From assembly GCF_003201775.1 (NCBI RefSeq), contig NZ_QJJZ01000001.1, positions 257,233 to 321,232 on the forward strand: a stretch of DNA of 64,000 nt, given 5' to 3'. The position numbers were made by a program, and so were the translations under genes. The stretch's first letter is position 1; the number at the start of each line of letters is the position of its first letter. The notes under the pieces are model-generated. The model did not search any database and was not told the DNA's origin. It saw nothing but the letters and a program-made list of their open reading frames with translations. This document shows, piece by piece, positions 1-8,306 of this stretch. This stretch comes from Arenibacter sp. ARW7G5Y1. Its GTDB lineage: Bacteria; Bacteroidota; Bacteroidia; Flavobacteriales; Flavobacteriaceae.

Positions 1-102
1 GTGGTGGTTAATGACCAAATAACATTGTTGTTCGTAAAGACTAACAATGGATGGAAAATGGTTCACGAACATCATTCACCCTTGGCAAAAATAGATAGTT
101 AA
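1..102 (+). CDS. C-terminal fragment of a SnoaL-like (NTF2-fold) protein
   Basis: The reading frame is open from the first base of the window and ends at TAA 100-102, giving the last 33 residues of a protein that starts outside the window. The ending, with a hydrophobic strand (ITLLFVK) followed by NNGWKMVHEHHS, is the usual last strand of SnoaL-like/DUF4440 proteins, where a conserved Trp and an H-x-H near the C terminus line the cone-shaped pocket. Function cannot be told from this fragment. Family assignment rests on the motif only. Confidence 0.5.
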   Translation: MVVNDQITLLFVKTNNGWKMVHEHHSPLAKIDS

Positions 103-342
103 AAGTGCTCCACAACAATGAATATTGGCAAGAGCTTGCTTGGATTACGGTTTACACCCATTTAATAAACCATCTGTACAAACATTGATTCATAAAGGAG
201 GGAGTGATATATTTTCATTTCCCCACCTACGATCATAGTGTTTTAGGATCCATAGCACTTCCCCAAAGTCTATACCTAAGGGTAGAGCCATCTGTCGATA
301 GACAGGCGCCGGAGCATTCAAATTTCACTTAATGGATAAAAA

Positions 343-2784
343 ATGAAAATTATACACACAATGCGTCAACTCAACAATTATGGTTTAGTGTTGGTCCTTC
401 TGCTTATGGGAGCAGGAGAGGTCTTAAATGCACAGAACGCTTCGCTGACAGGCAAAGTTCATGATGAGAATGAGGAAGCTATGCCCTTTGCACATGTACT
501 TCTTTTGCAAGAACGGGATTCTGTATTGGTGAAGGGGGTTACTACCGATACAGAGGGTCGTTTCGCGGTGGAAGGATTGGCAGTTGGCAATTATTTACTC
601 AATATTTCCCTCCTGGGATATGATCCTTACTACAGATCTATAGCACTGACCGATTTAAAAGAGCATTCTACGGAAAATATCCAATTATCGCCTATGAGCC
701 AACAGTTGCAAGGCGTTCAGGTGGTTGGGCGTAAGGCCTTATTCCAACAAATGAGCGATAGGTTGATATTGAATGTTGGGTCCCTGCCTACTTTTAGTGG
801 TAACAATGCCCTGCAAGTGCTTCAAAAGGCACCTGGGGTAATGGTACAGGAGAATTCGAACAGCATCAGTCTAAACAATAAGGGGGAGGTGCTGATTATG
901 ATAAACGACAGGGTATCACGCGTACCCAAGAGCAACTTGATACAGCAGTTAAAAGGTATGCGTGCAGAAAGCATTGATCGTATAGAACTTATACATCAGC
1001 CCTCGGCCAAATATGATGCTGATAATGCCGCCGGTATTATCCACATTGTCATGAAGGAAAATAATCTTTATGGTTTTAACGGTAACGCTAGTTTTACCGC
1101 TGGTATTGGACAAAGGGAAAAATTAAACGGAAGTACCGACTTTAATTATCGCAACAACAGTTTGAACATTTATGGCAATGCCACTGGCTTTCATAGCAGA
1201 TCTCCCCAGTTATTGATAAATCATTTTAGGGAATATGATTATGAGGGAGATTACTACTATTACGAGAACAAGTTGAAATTTGAAAATCCTAGCAGTAATT
1301 CATTGGGCTTTACATTGGGGGCCGATTTTGAAATTGATAAAAACAACATTGTAGGGGGGCTTTTTGGGTATTCCAAAAATAATGAACTGGGTCATGATTA
1401 TACTAGTAGGTCAAGTGGTTCAATAAATTCGGTGCCCAATACCGATTCGGAATTCCTCCTTGATGTTGACAATCCTAACAGCAACACCTTTATAAATCTA
1501 AACTATTTTCGAAAAATAGGAGCTAATGCTTCTTTAAATATCGATGTGGATAGGGTGACACTGGATGTGCAAAATTCTTCCGTACTTTCCAATCTTGATT
1601 CTGCGGAAGCTATTGAAAGAACAGAAGTAGGTCGTGAATCACAATTTGAAATCAAAACGGCAAAGGCCGATTTTGAATGGGAGTCCGAAGCGGGCAACAA
1701 ATGGGAAACAGGTCTCAAAGGCACGTTTAATAACTCCAACACCGAATCACAGATCCGGAACAGAACATCGGGTGTTTGGGAAGTGGACGAAGCATTCACA
1801 ATGAACGATGATATTGCGGAAAAGGTTTTGGCTGCCTATGCTTCATTTCATAAACAATGGAACGGGAAATGGGAAAGTAATCTGGGCCTTAGACTGGAGC
1901 ACTATAATTATGAACTTGACGATACCGTTGGAGAAAACGACTTTAGCGTTACTTACAATAATATTTTTCCGGTCGTCAGGACCAGCTATGCTATTGATTC
2001 GACCAATTCGCTGACTTTATCCTTTAACCGCCGTATTGAGCGTCCGTCTTTTTTTAGTTTGGCGGGTTACTACGTTTTAATAGACCCGTCATTGTTCGCC
2101 ACTTCAAACACGCGGATTAGGCCATCGTTTACCAATGCGGTAAGGCTGGCATACAACCAGGGTTCTTTTTTGATCTCGATGGAAATAAACAGGACCAAGG
2201 GTGCCATCGCTTTCTATAACACGGTGGATAAGGAAAAGAACCTGCAGACAAGTATCCCCATTAATTTTGATCGGATGGACGGGTTCCTACTAAATATGAG
2301 CTTCCCCATAAAAATTAGTAAGATGTGGAAAATGAATTGGAATTTGGACGGTGCCTATAAGAAAGTAAAGGATGCCTCCAACCGTCCCCTACCTTTTGAA
2401 AAAGGGTTATTTACCGTTACGGCCCAATTGGCCAACGTTTTTGAACTGGGGAATTCATGGACCGCCAACATAGATGGCAGGTATATGAGTCCGTACATAT
2501 CCGGAGACCAAGAGCAGTACTTGCGTCATTACATTAACTTTGGGATCAGCAAGAAATTTAGGAACGAGAGTTCCCTTACCTTCAGTATACAGGATATCAC
2601 TGCCACTAGCGGTATCATAGAATGGGAATACGACCAGCCCGAATTGGGCATAAAGACCTATGGTAATAACGATTGGTCCGAAAGGGTATTTCAGCTAACC
2701 TATTCTTTTCCCTTCGGGAATAAAAAAGTAAAGGAAACTAGAAAACGGGAAACGGGATCCCAAGAGGAACGCAATAGGATGTAA
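343..2784 (+). CDS. Outer-membrane beta-barrel receptor (TonB-receptor-like, OMP_b-brl_3 type)
   Basis: An 813-residue outer-membrane protein. Residues 1-30 look like a signal peptide (hydrophobic LVLVLLLMG, cleavage likely after LNA). A carboxypeptidase-regulatory-like beta-sandwich follows at about 33-115 (SLTGKVHDENEEAMPFAHV). A plug-like domain with VLQKAPGVMVQ lies at about 130-240. The rest is an aromatic-rich barrel ending in alternating aromatic strands. This arrangement is typical of the Bacteroidota outer membrane beta-barrel family related to TonB-dependent receptors; such proteins are thought to import ligands or maintain the envelope. No SusD-like partner is next to it, so a SusC role in glycan uptake is unlikely. 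The substrate is unknown. The start at 343 gives a short basic n-region; 361 is an in-frame alternative. Confidence 0.85.
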   Translation: MKIIHTMRQLNNYGLVLVLLLMGAGEVLNAQNASLTGKVHDENEEAMPFAHVLLLQERDSVLVKGVTTDTEGRFAVEGLAVGNYLLNISLLGYDPYYRSIALTDLKEHSTENIQLSPMSQQLQGVQVVGRKALFQQMSDRLILNVGSLPTFSGNNALQVLQKAPGVMVQENSNSISLNNKGEVLIMINDRVSRVPKSNLIQQLKGMRAESIDRIELIHQPSAKYDADNAAGIIHIVMKENNLYGFNGNASFTAGIGQREKLNGSTDFNYRNNSLNIYGNATGFHSRSPQLLINHFREYDYEGDYYYYENKLKFENPSSNSLGFTLGADFEIDKNNIVGGLFGYSKNNELGHDYTSRSSGSINSVPNTDSEFLLDVDNPNSNTFINLNYFRKIGANASLNIDVDRVTLDVQNSSVLSNLDSAEAIERTEVGRESQFEIKTAKADFEWESEAGNKWETGLKGTFNNSNTESQIRNRTSGVWEVDEAFTMNDDIAEKVLAAYASFHKQWNGKWESNLGLRLEHYNYELDDTVGENDFSVTYNNIFPVVRTSYAIDSTNSLTLSFNRRIERPSFFSLAGYYVLIDPSLFATSNTRIRPSFTNAVRLAYNQGSFLISMEINRTKGAIAFYNTVDKEKNLQTSIPINFDRMDGFLLNMSFPIKISKMWKMNWNLDGAYKKVKDASNRPLPFEKGLFTVTAQLANVFELGNSWTANIDGRYMSPYISGDQEQYLRHYINFGISKKFRNESSLTFSIQDITATSGIIEWEYDQPELGIKTYGNNDWSERVFQLTYSFPFGNKKVKETRKRETGSQEERNRM

Positions 2785-2810
2785 GCGCGCAAATTGCATG
2801 CAAATAAAAA

Positions 2811-2841
2811 AAGCTTCAAGAGTTAAAAACTCTTGAAGCTT
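2811..2841. terminator. Bidirectional intrinsic terminator between the receptor gene and tRNA-Ala
   Basis: A perfect 14-bp inverted repeat (arms 2811-2824 and 2828-2841) has a 3-nt loop. On the minus strand it is followed by a run of seven T (2804-2810 region reads as A on the plus strand), so it fits the end of the tRNA transcript. It can also stop the receptor mRNA arriving from the left. Confidence 0.8.
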
Positions 2842-2850
2842 CGTGTTTAT

Positions 2851-2930
<80 letters not shown>

Positions 2931-2999
2931 TTTGGCTGCCGCAAAGAAAATACTTTTTCCAACATAATCAAAGCACAATTTCAGCTAATTCCAAATTTC

Positions 3000-3797
3000 T
3001 TAGTCTTTCTTTACACTTAGGACCAAAACAGGTACCGGGGCATAAAATTCCGATTTAAGAATAGTGTTCCGTTCCCATAATTTTTTAAAGAATCCCCTTT
3101 TTCTCCTAAATACACATAATAAGTCCGGATGTTTGGCTTCAAAATGCTGTAATACCCCCAAATAGGTAGATGGGTTTTCAGATTGGGTAAGTTCAGAACT
3201 CAGACCCATTAAAGACATGTTTATTTTAAGATCATCCTTGGTATAGCCCGGGGTCTTTACAAATAAAAGACTCACTTTGGATTCGAATTTTTTCTTAATT
3301 TCAACCAAGGGGTTTAAAATACTCTTCTGCTTTAATACTCCCGATTTAAAGGCTGTCAATATTGTTTTAAACGGTTTAAAAACAGTCCCTTTTGGTACAA
3401 TAAGGGTAGGTATATCTGTTTGTTTTACAATTTTTCCGGAGGTGTTTCCTAGATAATATTCTTCTTGGATGTCATTACTTCTTGGTGCCAAAATGATCAG
3501 ATCAATCCCTAAATCCCTATCAATATCTTTAAGTCCATCAACAATGTCACCGTTGTAGGTAGCTATCTTTATATTAATATTCCTCGCATTCACCTTGTCA
3601 ATAACCCCTTTCATGTGCTCCTTGGTACGTTCATCAAGTTTTTCCCTAATATTGGCCAAACTGCTGGCACTGGAACTTACACTAAATACTTCCATTACAT
3701 AAATATTGGCGTTAAATTCGGTAGCGAAATCAACCGCATACTGTAAGGTTTCATGGGCATTTTCAGAGGTTCCAATTGGAACTAGGATATTTTTCAT
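3000..3797 (-). CDS. Universal stress protein, tandem-domain
   Basis: A 265-residue cytosolic protein with two UspA-type domains. The first (about 1-140) starts with the family pattern MKNILVPIGTSENA, then ALQYAVDFA, and ends with the nucleotide-loop-like GNTSGKIVKQTDIPTLIVP. The second (about 142-262) is more divergent but keeps the alternating alpha/beta pattern (FKTILTAF ... PVLVLSV). Tandem USPs are common in this phylum and act in stress survival, often through ATP binding; the specific trigger is unknown. It is monocistronic, lying between tRNA-Ala and a divergent GNAT gene. A second USP occurs at 39198-40049 beside a carbonic anhydrase. Confidence 0.88.
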   Translation of the reverse strand: MKNILVPIGTSENAHETLQYAVDFATEFNANIYVMEVFSVSSSASSLANIREKLDERTKEHMKGVIDKVNARNINIKIATYNGDIVDGLKDIDRDLGIDLIILAPRSNDIQEEYYLGNTSGKIVKQTDIPTLIVPKGTVFKPFKTILTAFKSGVLKQKSILNPLVEIKKKFESKVSLLFVKTPGYTKDDLKINMSLMGLSSELTQSENPSTYLGVLQHFEAKHPDLLCVFRRKRGFFKKLWERNTILKSEFYAPVPVLVLSVKKD

Positions 3798-3856
3798 CGG
3801 TTTAAATTTGTTTAATTATTGGTCATCCCTATAACTATCGGGAATAATTGGCCATA

Positions 3857-3961
3857 TCAATCATTTCGGTAAGCATCCAAAACTGTCATGGCCCATTTCA
3901 TAAGTTCAGTATTAATTGTTTTAAACGCCTCTATTTGTTTGTTGGTCAGACATGGCGAAAT
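3857..3961 (-). other. Possible coding remnant or unrecognised small ORF
   Basis: On the minus strand a stop-to-stop frame of 34 codons reads like real protein (the stretch KQIEAFKTINTELMKWAM is helical and amphipathic) and ends at TGA 3859-3857. It has no ATG before the internal Met; the only candidate starts are ATT, CTG or an ATG in a neighbouring frame. It lies in the 261-bp gap between the USP and GNAT genes. It may be the 3' end of a decayed gene or a short peptide with a non-ATG start. No family is recognised. Confidence 0.2.
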
Positions 3962-4058
3962 TCAACATTTTGGTTATCGTAAATAGGGTAATTCTTTCCC
4001 TATTAATAATTCAATTGTTCATGAATAGCATAAATTTACAAATTAAATTGAACCGTGC

Positions 4059-4559
4059 ATGATTCGATTGGCAAAGTTATTGGAAATTCCCGATATTCTT
4101 ACTATTACACAGGCCTGCTCAAAAAGCATGATTGATCAGGGCATTTATCAATGGAACGAGTTTTATCCTTCAAGGGAAGCCTTTGAAAAGGATGTTGCCC
4201 GCAAGGAACTTTATGTTTTGGAGGAAAATGATAAAATAATTGGAACAATCGTAGTGTCTACGCACATGGATAAAGAATATGATTCAATTAGCTGGTTAAC
4301 GCCCAATAAAAACAATATTTATATTCACCGTTTGGCAGTGGATCCGCAAGAACAAAAAAAGGGTTATGCCAAGGAATTAATGGATTTCGCAGAGGATTAT
4401 GCCCGTAAAGGTGGGTTTATTTCTGTTAGGCTTGATACTTTCAGTAAAAATGGCCGCAATAATAAATTATATCGGGCACGGGGTTACAAGGCTGTTGGGG
4501 ATATCTATTTCACCAAACAAAGTAGGTTTCCCTTTTACTGTTATGAATTAATTTTATAA
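4059..4559 (+). CDS. GNAT-family N-acetyltransferase
   Basis: A 166-residue GCN5-related acetyltransferase. The acetyl-CoA-binding motif A is visible at residues 91-104: beta4 RLAVDP followed by QKKGYA, the Q/R-x-x-G-x-A loop. The C-terminal motif B region (NGRNNKLYRARGYK, 131-144) is the usual alpha4/beta6 with a conserved Tyr. The transferred group is acetyl from acetyl-CoA, but the acceptor (small amine, antibiotic or protein N terminus) cannot be told. The MATE exporter starts 12 bp downstream on the same strand, so the two probably form an operon. Confidence 0.85.
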   Translation: MIRLAKLLEIPDILTITQACSKSMIDQGIYQWNEFYPSREAFEKDVARKELYVLEENDKIIGTIVVSTHMDKEYDSISWLTPNKNNIYIHRLAVDPQEQKKGYAKELMDFAEDYARKGGFISVRLDTFSKNGRNNKLYRARGYKAVGDIYFTKQSRFPFYCYELIL

Positions 4560-4571
4560 AATATTCTGTTT

Positions 4572-5906
4572 TTGAAGACCCCAATAAATTTTAAAACGAT
4601 TAATAACCTGGCCATTCCCGCTACTATTGCTGGTATAGCCGAACCAATTCTTTCCATAACCGATACGGCCATTGTAGGCAACATACCCCAAGATGGGATG
4701 GAATCCTTGGCGGCAGCCGGAATAGTAGGTTCATTTTTGTCCATGTTGATTTGGATATTAGGTCAGACGCGTAGTGCCATCTCTGCTATAATTGCCCAAT
4801 ATTTGGGTGCTGGGAAGTTGGAAAGGGTCAAAACGCTGCCGGCACAAGCCATATTCTTAAACATTCTGCTAAGTATTGTGATCCTCCTTTCCACGGTTTT
4901 TGTAGTGGAGGAAATATTTGTTTTGCTCAACGCCTCCGGCAAAATTCTGGAACTCTGTATTTCTTATTATTCCATACGGGTCTGGGGTTTTCCGCTAACC
5001 CTATTTGTATTTGCTGTTATGGGCATTTTTAGAGGTTTACAGAATACCTATTACCCTATGTTGATCGCCATTACGGGGGCTGTTTTAAATATAGTATTGG
5101 ATTTTATTTTGGTTTATGGCGTGGAAGGGGTAATTACCCCTATGTATTTGGAAGGGGCGGCTTGGGCCAGTTTAATTGCCCAAGGTATTATGGCTTTAAT
5201 GGCATTTGTACTGCTGATTGCGAAAACAGATATCAGTTTGGCCCTTACATTTCCCCTTCATCCGGAATTGGGTAGGTTGGTGGTCATGAGTTTGAATCTC
5301 TTTGTAAGGGCACTGGCCTTAAACATTGCCCTGATTTTGGCGGTAAGGGAGGCAACCGCTTTGGGGGACAGATATATTGGGGCACATACCATTGCTATAA
5401 ACCTTTGGCTTTTTTCTGCTTTTTTTATTGATGGCTATGGTGCCGCCGGGAATATTATGGGCGGTAAGCTATTGGGGGCCAAAAATTACGACGGACTCTG
5501 GGAATTGGCAAAAAAGATAATGTTGTACGGTTTTGTGATTAGTTTGATACTTGCTTCTATGGGTTTCCTGTTCTATAGGCCTATAGGGCGTATATTTTCA
5601 AATGACATAACGGTATTGCAAGCTTTCTATTCCATATTTTTTATCCTTATTCTTGGAATTCCAATGAATATGGTGGCCTTTGTGTTCGACGGACTTTTTA
5701 AAGGTTTGGGAGAAATGAAATACCTTAGAAATGTCTTATTGACGGCTACTTTCCTTGGTTTTGTTCCTGTGCTTTTCCTTGGTAAGTTCCTGGGATGGGG
5801 CCTTTATGGAATCTGGATTGCTTTTACCCTTTGGATGATAATAAGGGGTGGGGCTTTGGTATGGAAATTTAGGCGAAAGTTTCGCCCGCTTCTTCAAAAC
5901 GTGTAA
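4572..5906 (+). CDS. MATE-family multidrug/sodium antiporter
   Basis: A 444-residue inner-membrane protein with about 12 hydrophobic segments. Its N terminus has the MATE signature LSITDTAIVGN (residues 26-36), and the second half repeats the fold. The family exports cationic drugs or metabolites against Na+ or H+; the substrate here is unknown. The start is probably TTG at 4572. The stop of the upstream gene is in frame only 15 nt before it and no ATG is available until after the first transmembrane helix. Full-length homologues begin at about this residue. Likely co-transcribed with the GNAT gene. Confidence 0.87.
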   Translation: MKTPINFKTINNLAIPATIAGIAEPILSITDTAIVGNIPQDGMESLAAAGIVGSFLSMLIWILGQTRSAISAIIAQYLGAGKLERVKTLPAQAIFLNILLSIVILLSTVFVVEEIFVLLNASGKILELCISYYSIRVWGFPLTLFVFAVMGIFRGLQNTYYPMLIAITGAVLNIVLDFILVYGVEGVITPMYLEGAAWASLIAQGIMALMAFVLLIAKTDISLALTFPLHPELGRLVVMSLNLFVRALALNIALILAVREATALGDRYIGAHTIAINLWLFSAFFIDGYGAAGNIMGGKLLGAKNYDGLWELAKKIMLYGFVISLILASMGFLFYRPIGRIFSNDITVLQAFYSIFFILILGIPMNMVAFVFDGLFKGLGEMKYLRNVLLTATFLGFVPVLFLGKFLGWGLYGIWIAFTLWMIIRGGALVWKFRRKFRPLLQNV

Positions 5907-6056
5907 ATTTGAAATACTACCCTAAGATTTGTATTTTACAAAGGGTAAAAAGCTGAGGTACAGATAGACTTTGTATTTGGGGCATCTAGTCTTTTAGTCC
6001 ATAGATGTGGAACACGGGAAAAAAATTTGGGAATAATAACAACAAACTAAAACAAA

Positions 6057-6827
6057 ATGGGCACTACCCGATCAAATGGAAGTTTATATACCAATATTGT
6101 AAATAGGGTTGCTACGGTAGAATTTGGACACCCTGCCAGTAATTCATTTGTATTGGAACTATTGGAAAGACTCACAGATACTTTGTTGGAATTATCCAAT
6201 AATACGGAGGTATCTGTAATTGTATTGAAATCTGAAGGGGATAGGGCTTTCTGTGCCGGGGCTTCCTTTGATGAATTAATGGAAGTGGACAATTTGTCCA
6301 AGGGGAAAATATTCTTCAGCGGATTTGCACACCTTATCAATGCCATGCGGACCTGTAAAAAGCTTATCGTGGGAAGGGTGCAGGGTAAGGCCGTTGGTGG
6401 CGGGGTTGGAATTATTTCTGCCTGCGATTATGTATTTGCCGTTGAGGCCGCCTCTATGCGCTTATCCGAACTAAGCATAGGCATTGCACCCTTGGTGATT
6501 GCACCAGCGGTTCAACGAAAAATTGGGGTTGCTGCACTGTCCGAACTCTCGCTTTCTCCCAATGAATGGAAAACTGCGTATTGGGCACAGGAAAAGGGGT
6601 TGTTTTCCAAGGTGTTTGATAAACAGGAAGCAATGGATAGGGAGCTGGAAATATTTACTGAAAAATTGGCCAAGTATAATCCGGAGGCTTTGGAGGAATG
6701 GAAAAAAGTACTTTGGGAAGGGACCGGACATTGGGAGACCTTACTAACCAACCGGGCAGAAATTACAGGGCGTTTGGCAATCTCTGAAGAAACTAAGAAA
6801 GCATTGGATAAATTTAAAAATAAATAG
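6057..6827 (+). CDS. Enoyl-CoA hydratase/isomerase (crotonase) family protein
   Basis: A 256-residue crotonase-fold enzyme acting on acyl-CoA thioesters. The first oxyanion-hole segment is AFCAGASFDEL (65-74) and the second is GKAVGGGVGIISACDY (110-125). A Glu in LSELSIGIAP (138) occupies the position of a hydratase catalytic Glu. The length is typical. The exact reaction (hydration, isomerisation or decarboxylation) is not decided by these motifs. No thiolase or dehydrogenase is adjacent, so this is not an obvious beta-oxidation operon. The DUF4199 gene begins 3 bp after its stop, so the two are co-transcribed. Confidence 0.88.
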   Translation: MGTTRSNGSLYTNIVNRVATVEFGHPASNSFVLELLERLTDTLLELSNNTEVSVIVLKSEGDRAFCAGASFDELMEVDNLSKGKIFFSGFAHLINAMRTCKKLIVGRVQGKAVGGGVGIISACDYVFAVEAASMRLSELSIGIAPLVIAPAVQRKIGVAALSELSLSPNEWKTAYWAQEKGLFSKVFDKQEAMDRELEIFTEKLAKYNPEALEEWKKVLWEGTGHWETLLTNRAEITGRLAISEETKKALDKFKNK

Positions 6828-6830
6828 ATT

Positions 6831-7307
6831 ATGAGCAAGTTCCGTATTGAAATTAAATGGGCCATTATTTTTGCATTGGCTACCCTACTTTGGATGGTCT
6901 TTGAGAAATCTATGGGGTGGCACGATGTACTAATTGAAAAGCACGCCATTTATACCAATTTTTTTGCCGCTATAGCCATTGCAGTATATGTATTGGCCTT
7001 ATTGGACAAAAGAAAAGTGGATTATAATGGAAAAATGAATTGGAAACAGGGATTTATCAGTGGTATTATTTTAAGTGTGATCATCGCCTTGATAAGTCCG
7101 CTAACCCAATATATTACCAATACCTACATTACTCCGGAATATTTTACAAATATCATTAATTTTGTGGTGGATTCGGGAAAAATGGATCAAGAGGCCGCGG
7201 AGAGCTATTTTAATTTGAAAAGCTATATACTTCAAAGTCTTTTTGGTGCATTGACCATGGGAATCGTTACATCGGCGATCGTGGCGTTTTTTGTAAAGAA
7301 GCAATAA
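6831..7307 (+). CDS. DUF4199-family membrane protein
   Basis: A 158-residue integral membrane protein with four predicted helices: about 8-26, 41-58, 72-95 and 133-154. The sequence pattern, a first helix rich in Ala/Trp, GWHD after it, and a last helix LFGALTMGIVTSAIVAFF before a lysine tail, matches the DUF4199 family that is widespread in Bacteroidota. Function is unknown. It is translationally close to the crotonase gene (gap 3 bp) and 39 bp before a 37-residue membrane peptide. Confidence 0.8.
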   Translation: MSKFRIEIKWAIIFALATLLWMVFEKSMGWHDVLIEKHAIYTNFFAAIAIAVYVLALLDKRKVDYNGKMNWKQGFISGIILSVIIALISPLTQYITNTYITPEYFTNIINFVVDSGKMDQEAAESYFNLKSYILQSLFGALTMGIVTSAIVAFFVKKQ

Positions 7308-7346
7308 CTGGTAAGGTTCACCGTTTTATTTTTTTAAACTTTTGCA

Positions 7347-7460
7347 ATGGATATTTTATCGTTTTTAAACGGGAACTTTGTTTTCCCCTTACTAGCCTTG
7401 GTTTTATTGGTGGTATATTTCGTAAATCGAATTAGAAACAATAGAAGATATAAAAGATAA
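7347..7460 (+). CDS. Small single-pass membrane protein (37 aa)
   Basis: An ATG at 7347 opens 37 codons ending at TAA 7458-7460. The peptide begins MDILSFLNGN, has one hydrophobic segment (FVFPLLALVLLVVYFV, residues 11-26) and a strongly basic tail (RIRNNRRYKR), the pattern expected of a small Nout-Cin membrane peptide. It follows the DUF4199 gene on the same strand and ends 5 bp before the convergent oxygenase gene. Short proteins of this type occur in Flavobacteriaceae, but I cannot name a family. The membrane topology and position suggest a real gene. Confidence 0.5.
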   Translation: MDILSFLNGNFVFPLLALVLLVVYFVNRIRNNRRYKR

Positions 7461-7465
7461 GTTGG

Positions 7466-8110
7466 TTACCTGGTCTTTAACCAGCCAGTAATACTCAGGC
7501 GTTCGCGATGGGCAGGTTTTACCTCGTGCTCCAATTCCTGACTTTCAAAAATAACCACCCTTCCAGGAAAGGGGGTAATATGTTTTGCCTCTTCACCATT
7601 TTCCCTAGGTAAGTATAGGACCAATTCCCCTCCATCTTTTTCCGGCTTCCAGTCTGGTTCATTTAGATAACACACCATGGAGAGTTTACGCCTATCGTCA
7701 TTTTGAAAGGTATCCAAATGTCTTTTGTAAAAAGTACCTTCAGGATAGATGGCATAGTGGAATTCTTTGAACAGGATTCCCATAAAACAGGTCTTGTTCA
7801 GATAATTGGCCAATTCATTAATCTTTAGAAAAAATTGTTGTTCCAGGACATCCTTACTGCTTTCATCCATCCATAGGATAAAATCACCGCGGATGGCCTT
7901 TATAATCAATGAGTTGCCACGATTCCCGATCGCTGCTTTTTTAAACTGGTCCTCTTCATATTTGGTCAGTAGGGAATCCCGCAATTGGGCTACATCTTCC
8001 TGCGAGAAAAATTCGTCCACAATACTGTATTTCTGCAACAGGATATCCTCTATCACTTTTTCAAAAAGTGGATTCTCCTTAAACTCCAGTTGTTCAAATA
8101 GTTCGGCCAA
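7466..8110 (-). CDS. 2-oxoglutarate/Fe(II)-dependent oxygenase (prolyl-hydroxylase-like)
   Basis: A 214-residue protein with the double-stranded beta-helix iron site in its C-terminal half. The pattern is H131-x-D133 (RHLDTF), distal H195 (LEHEV) and R204 for the 2-oxoglutarate carboxylate (RERLSITGW). The segment KLSMVCYLN before GGELVLY is typical of the SM-20/PKHD prolyl-4-hydroxylase superfamily. It should hydroxylate a substrate using O2 and 2-oxoglutarate; protein prolyl residues or a small molecule are both possible. It is monocistronic and convergent with the small membrane protein gene. Confidence 0.85.
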   Translation of the reverse strand: MAELFEQLEFKENPLFEKVIEDILLQKYSIVDEFFSQEDVAQLRDSLLTKYEEDQFKKAAIGNRGNSLIIKAIRGDFILWMDESSKDVLEQQFFLKINELANYLNKTCFMGILFKEFHYAIYPEGTFYKRHLDTFQNDDRRKLSMVCYLNEPDWKPEKDGGELVLYLPRENGEEAKHITPFPGRVVIFESQELEHEVKPAHRERLSITGWLKTR

Positions 8111-8134
8111 GTTGGTTTGAATTTAAAAATCGGA

Positions 8135-8173
8135 CAAAAATAGACCAAAATGCAATTGGTTTCACACAGTGTG
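8135..8173 (-). promoter_or_regulatory. Promoter of the 2OG oxygenase gene with a palindrome near -33
   Basis: On the minus strand TATTTTTG (8142-8135) matches the Bacteroidota -7 consensus TAnnTTTG perfectly, 24 bp before the oxygenase start codon. A palindrome CACACaGTGTG (8163-8173) lies about 20 bp upstream of the box, where the -33 element should be. That placement is suitable for repressor or activator binding. The promoter call rests on the consensus only. Confidence 0.45.
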
Positions 8174-8306
8174 TAAAGTGGATCTTAATTGTCCCGAACC
8201 GAAATATTATATAATTGTCATATTTATTGTTGATTATTGACTTAATCCCTGATTTTTAATACATTTTCAGTAACTTTTGTGCTTTAATTTCCAAACAAAC
8301 CTAAAA

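Noticed and set aside
8277-8306. Upstream TTG start of the PHP lipoprotein
   Set aside because: It would put ten polar residues before the signal peptide; ATG 8307 gives a regular lipobox.
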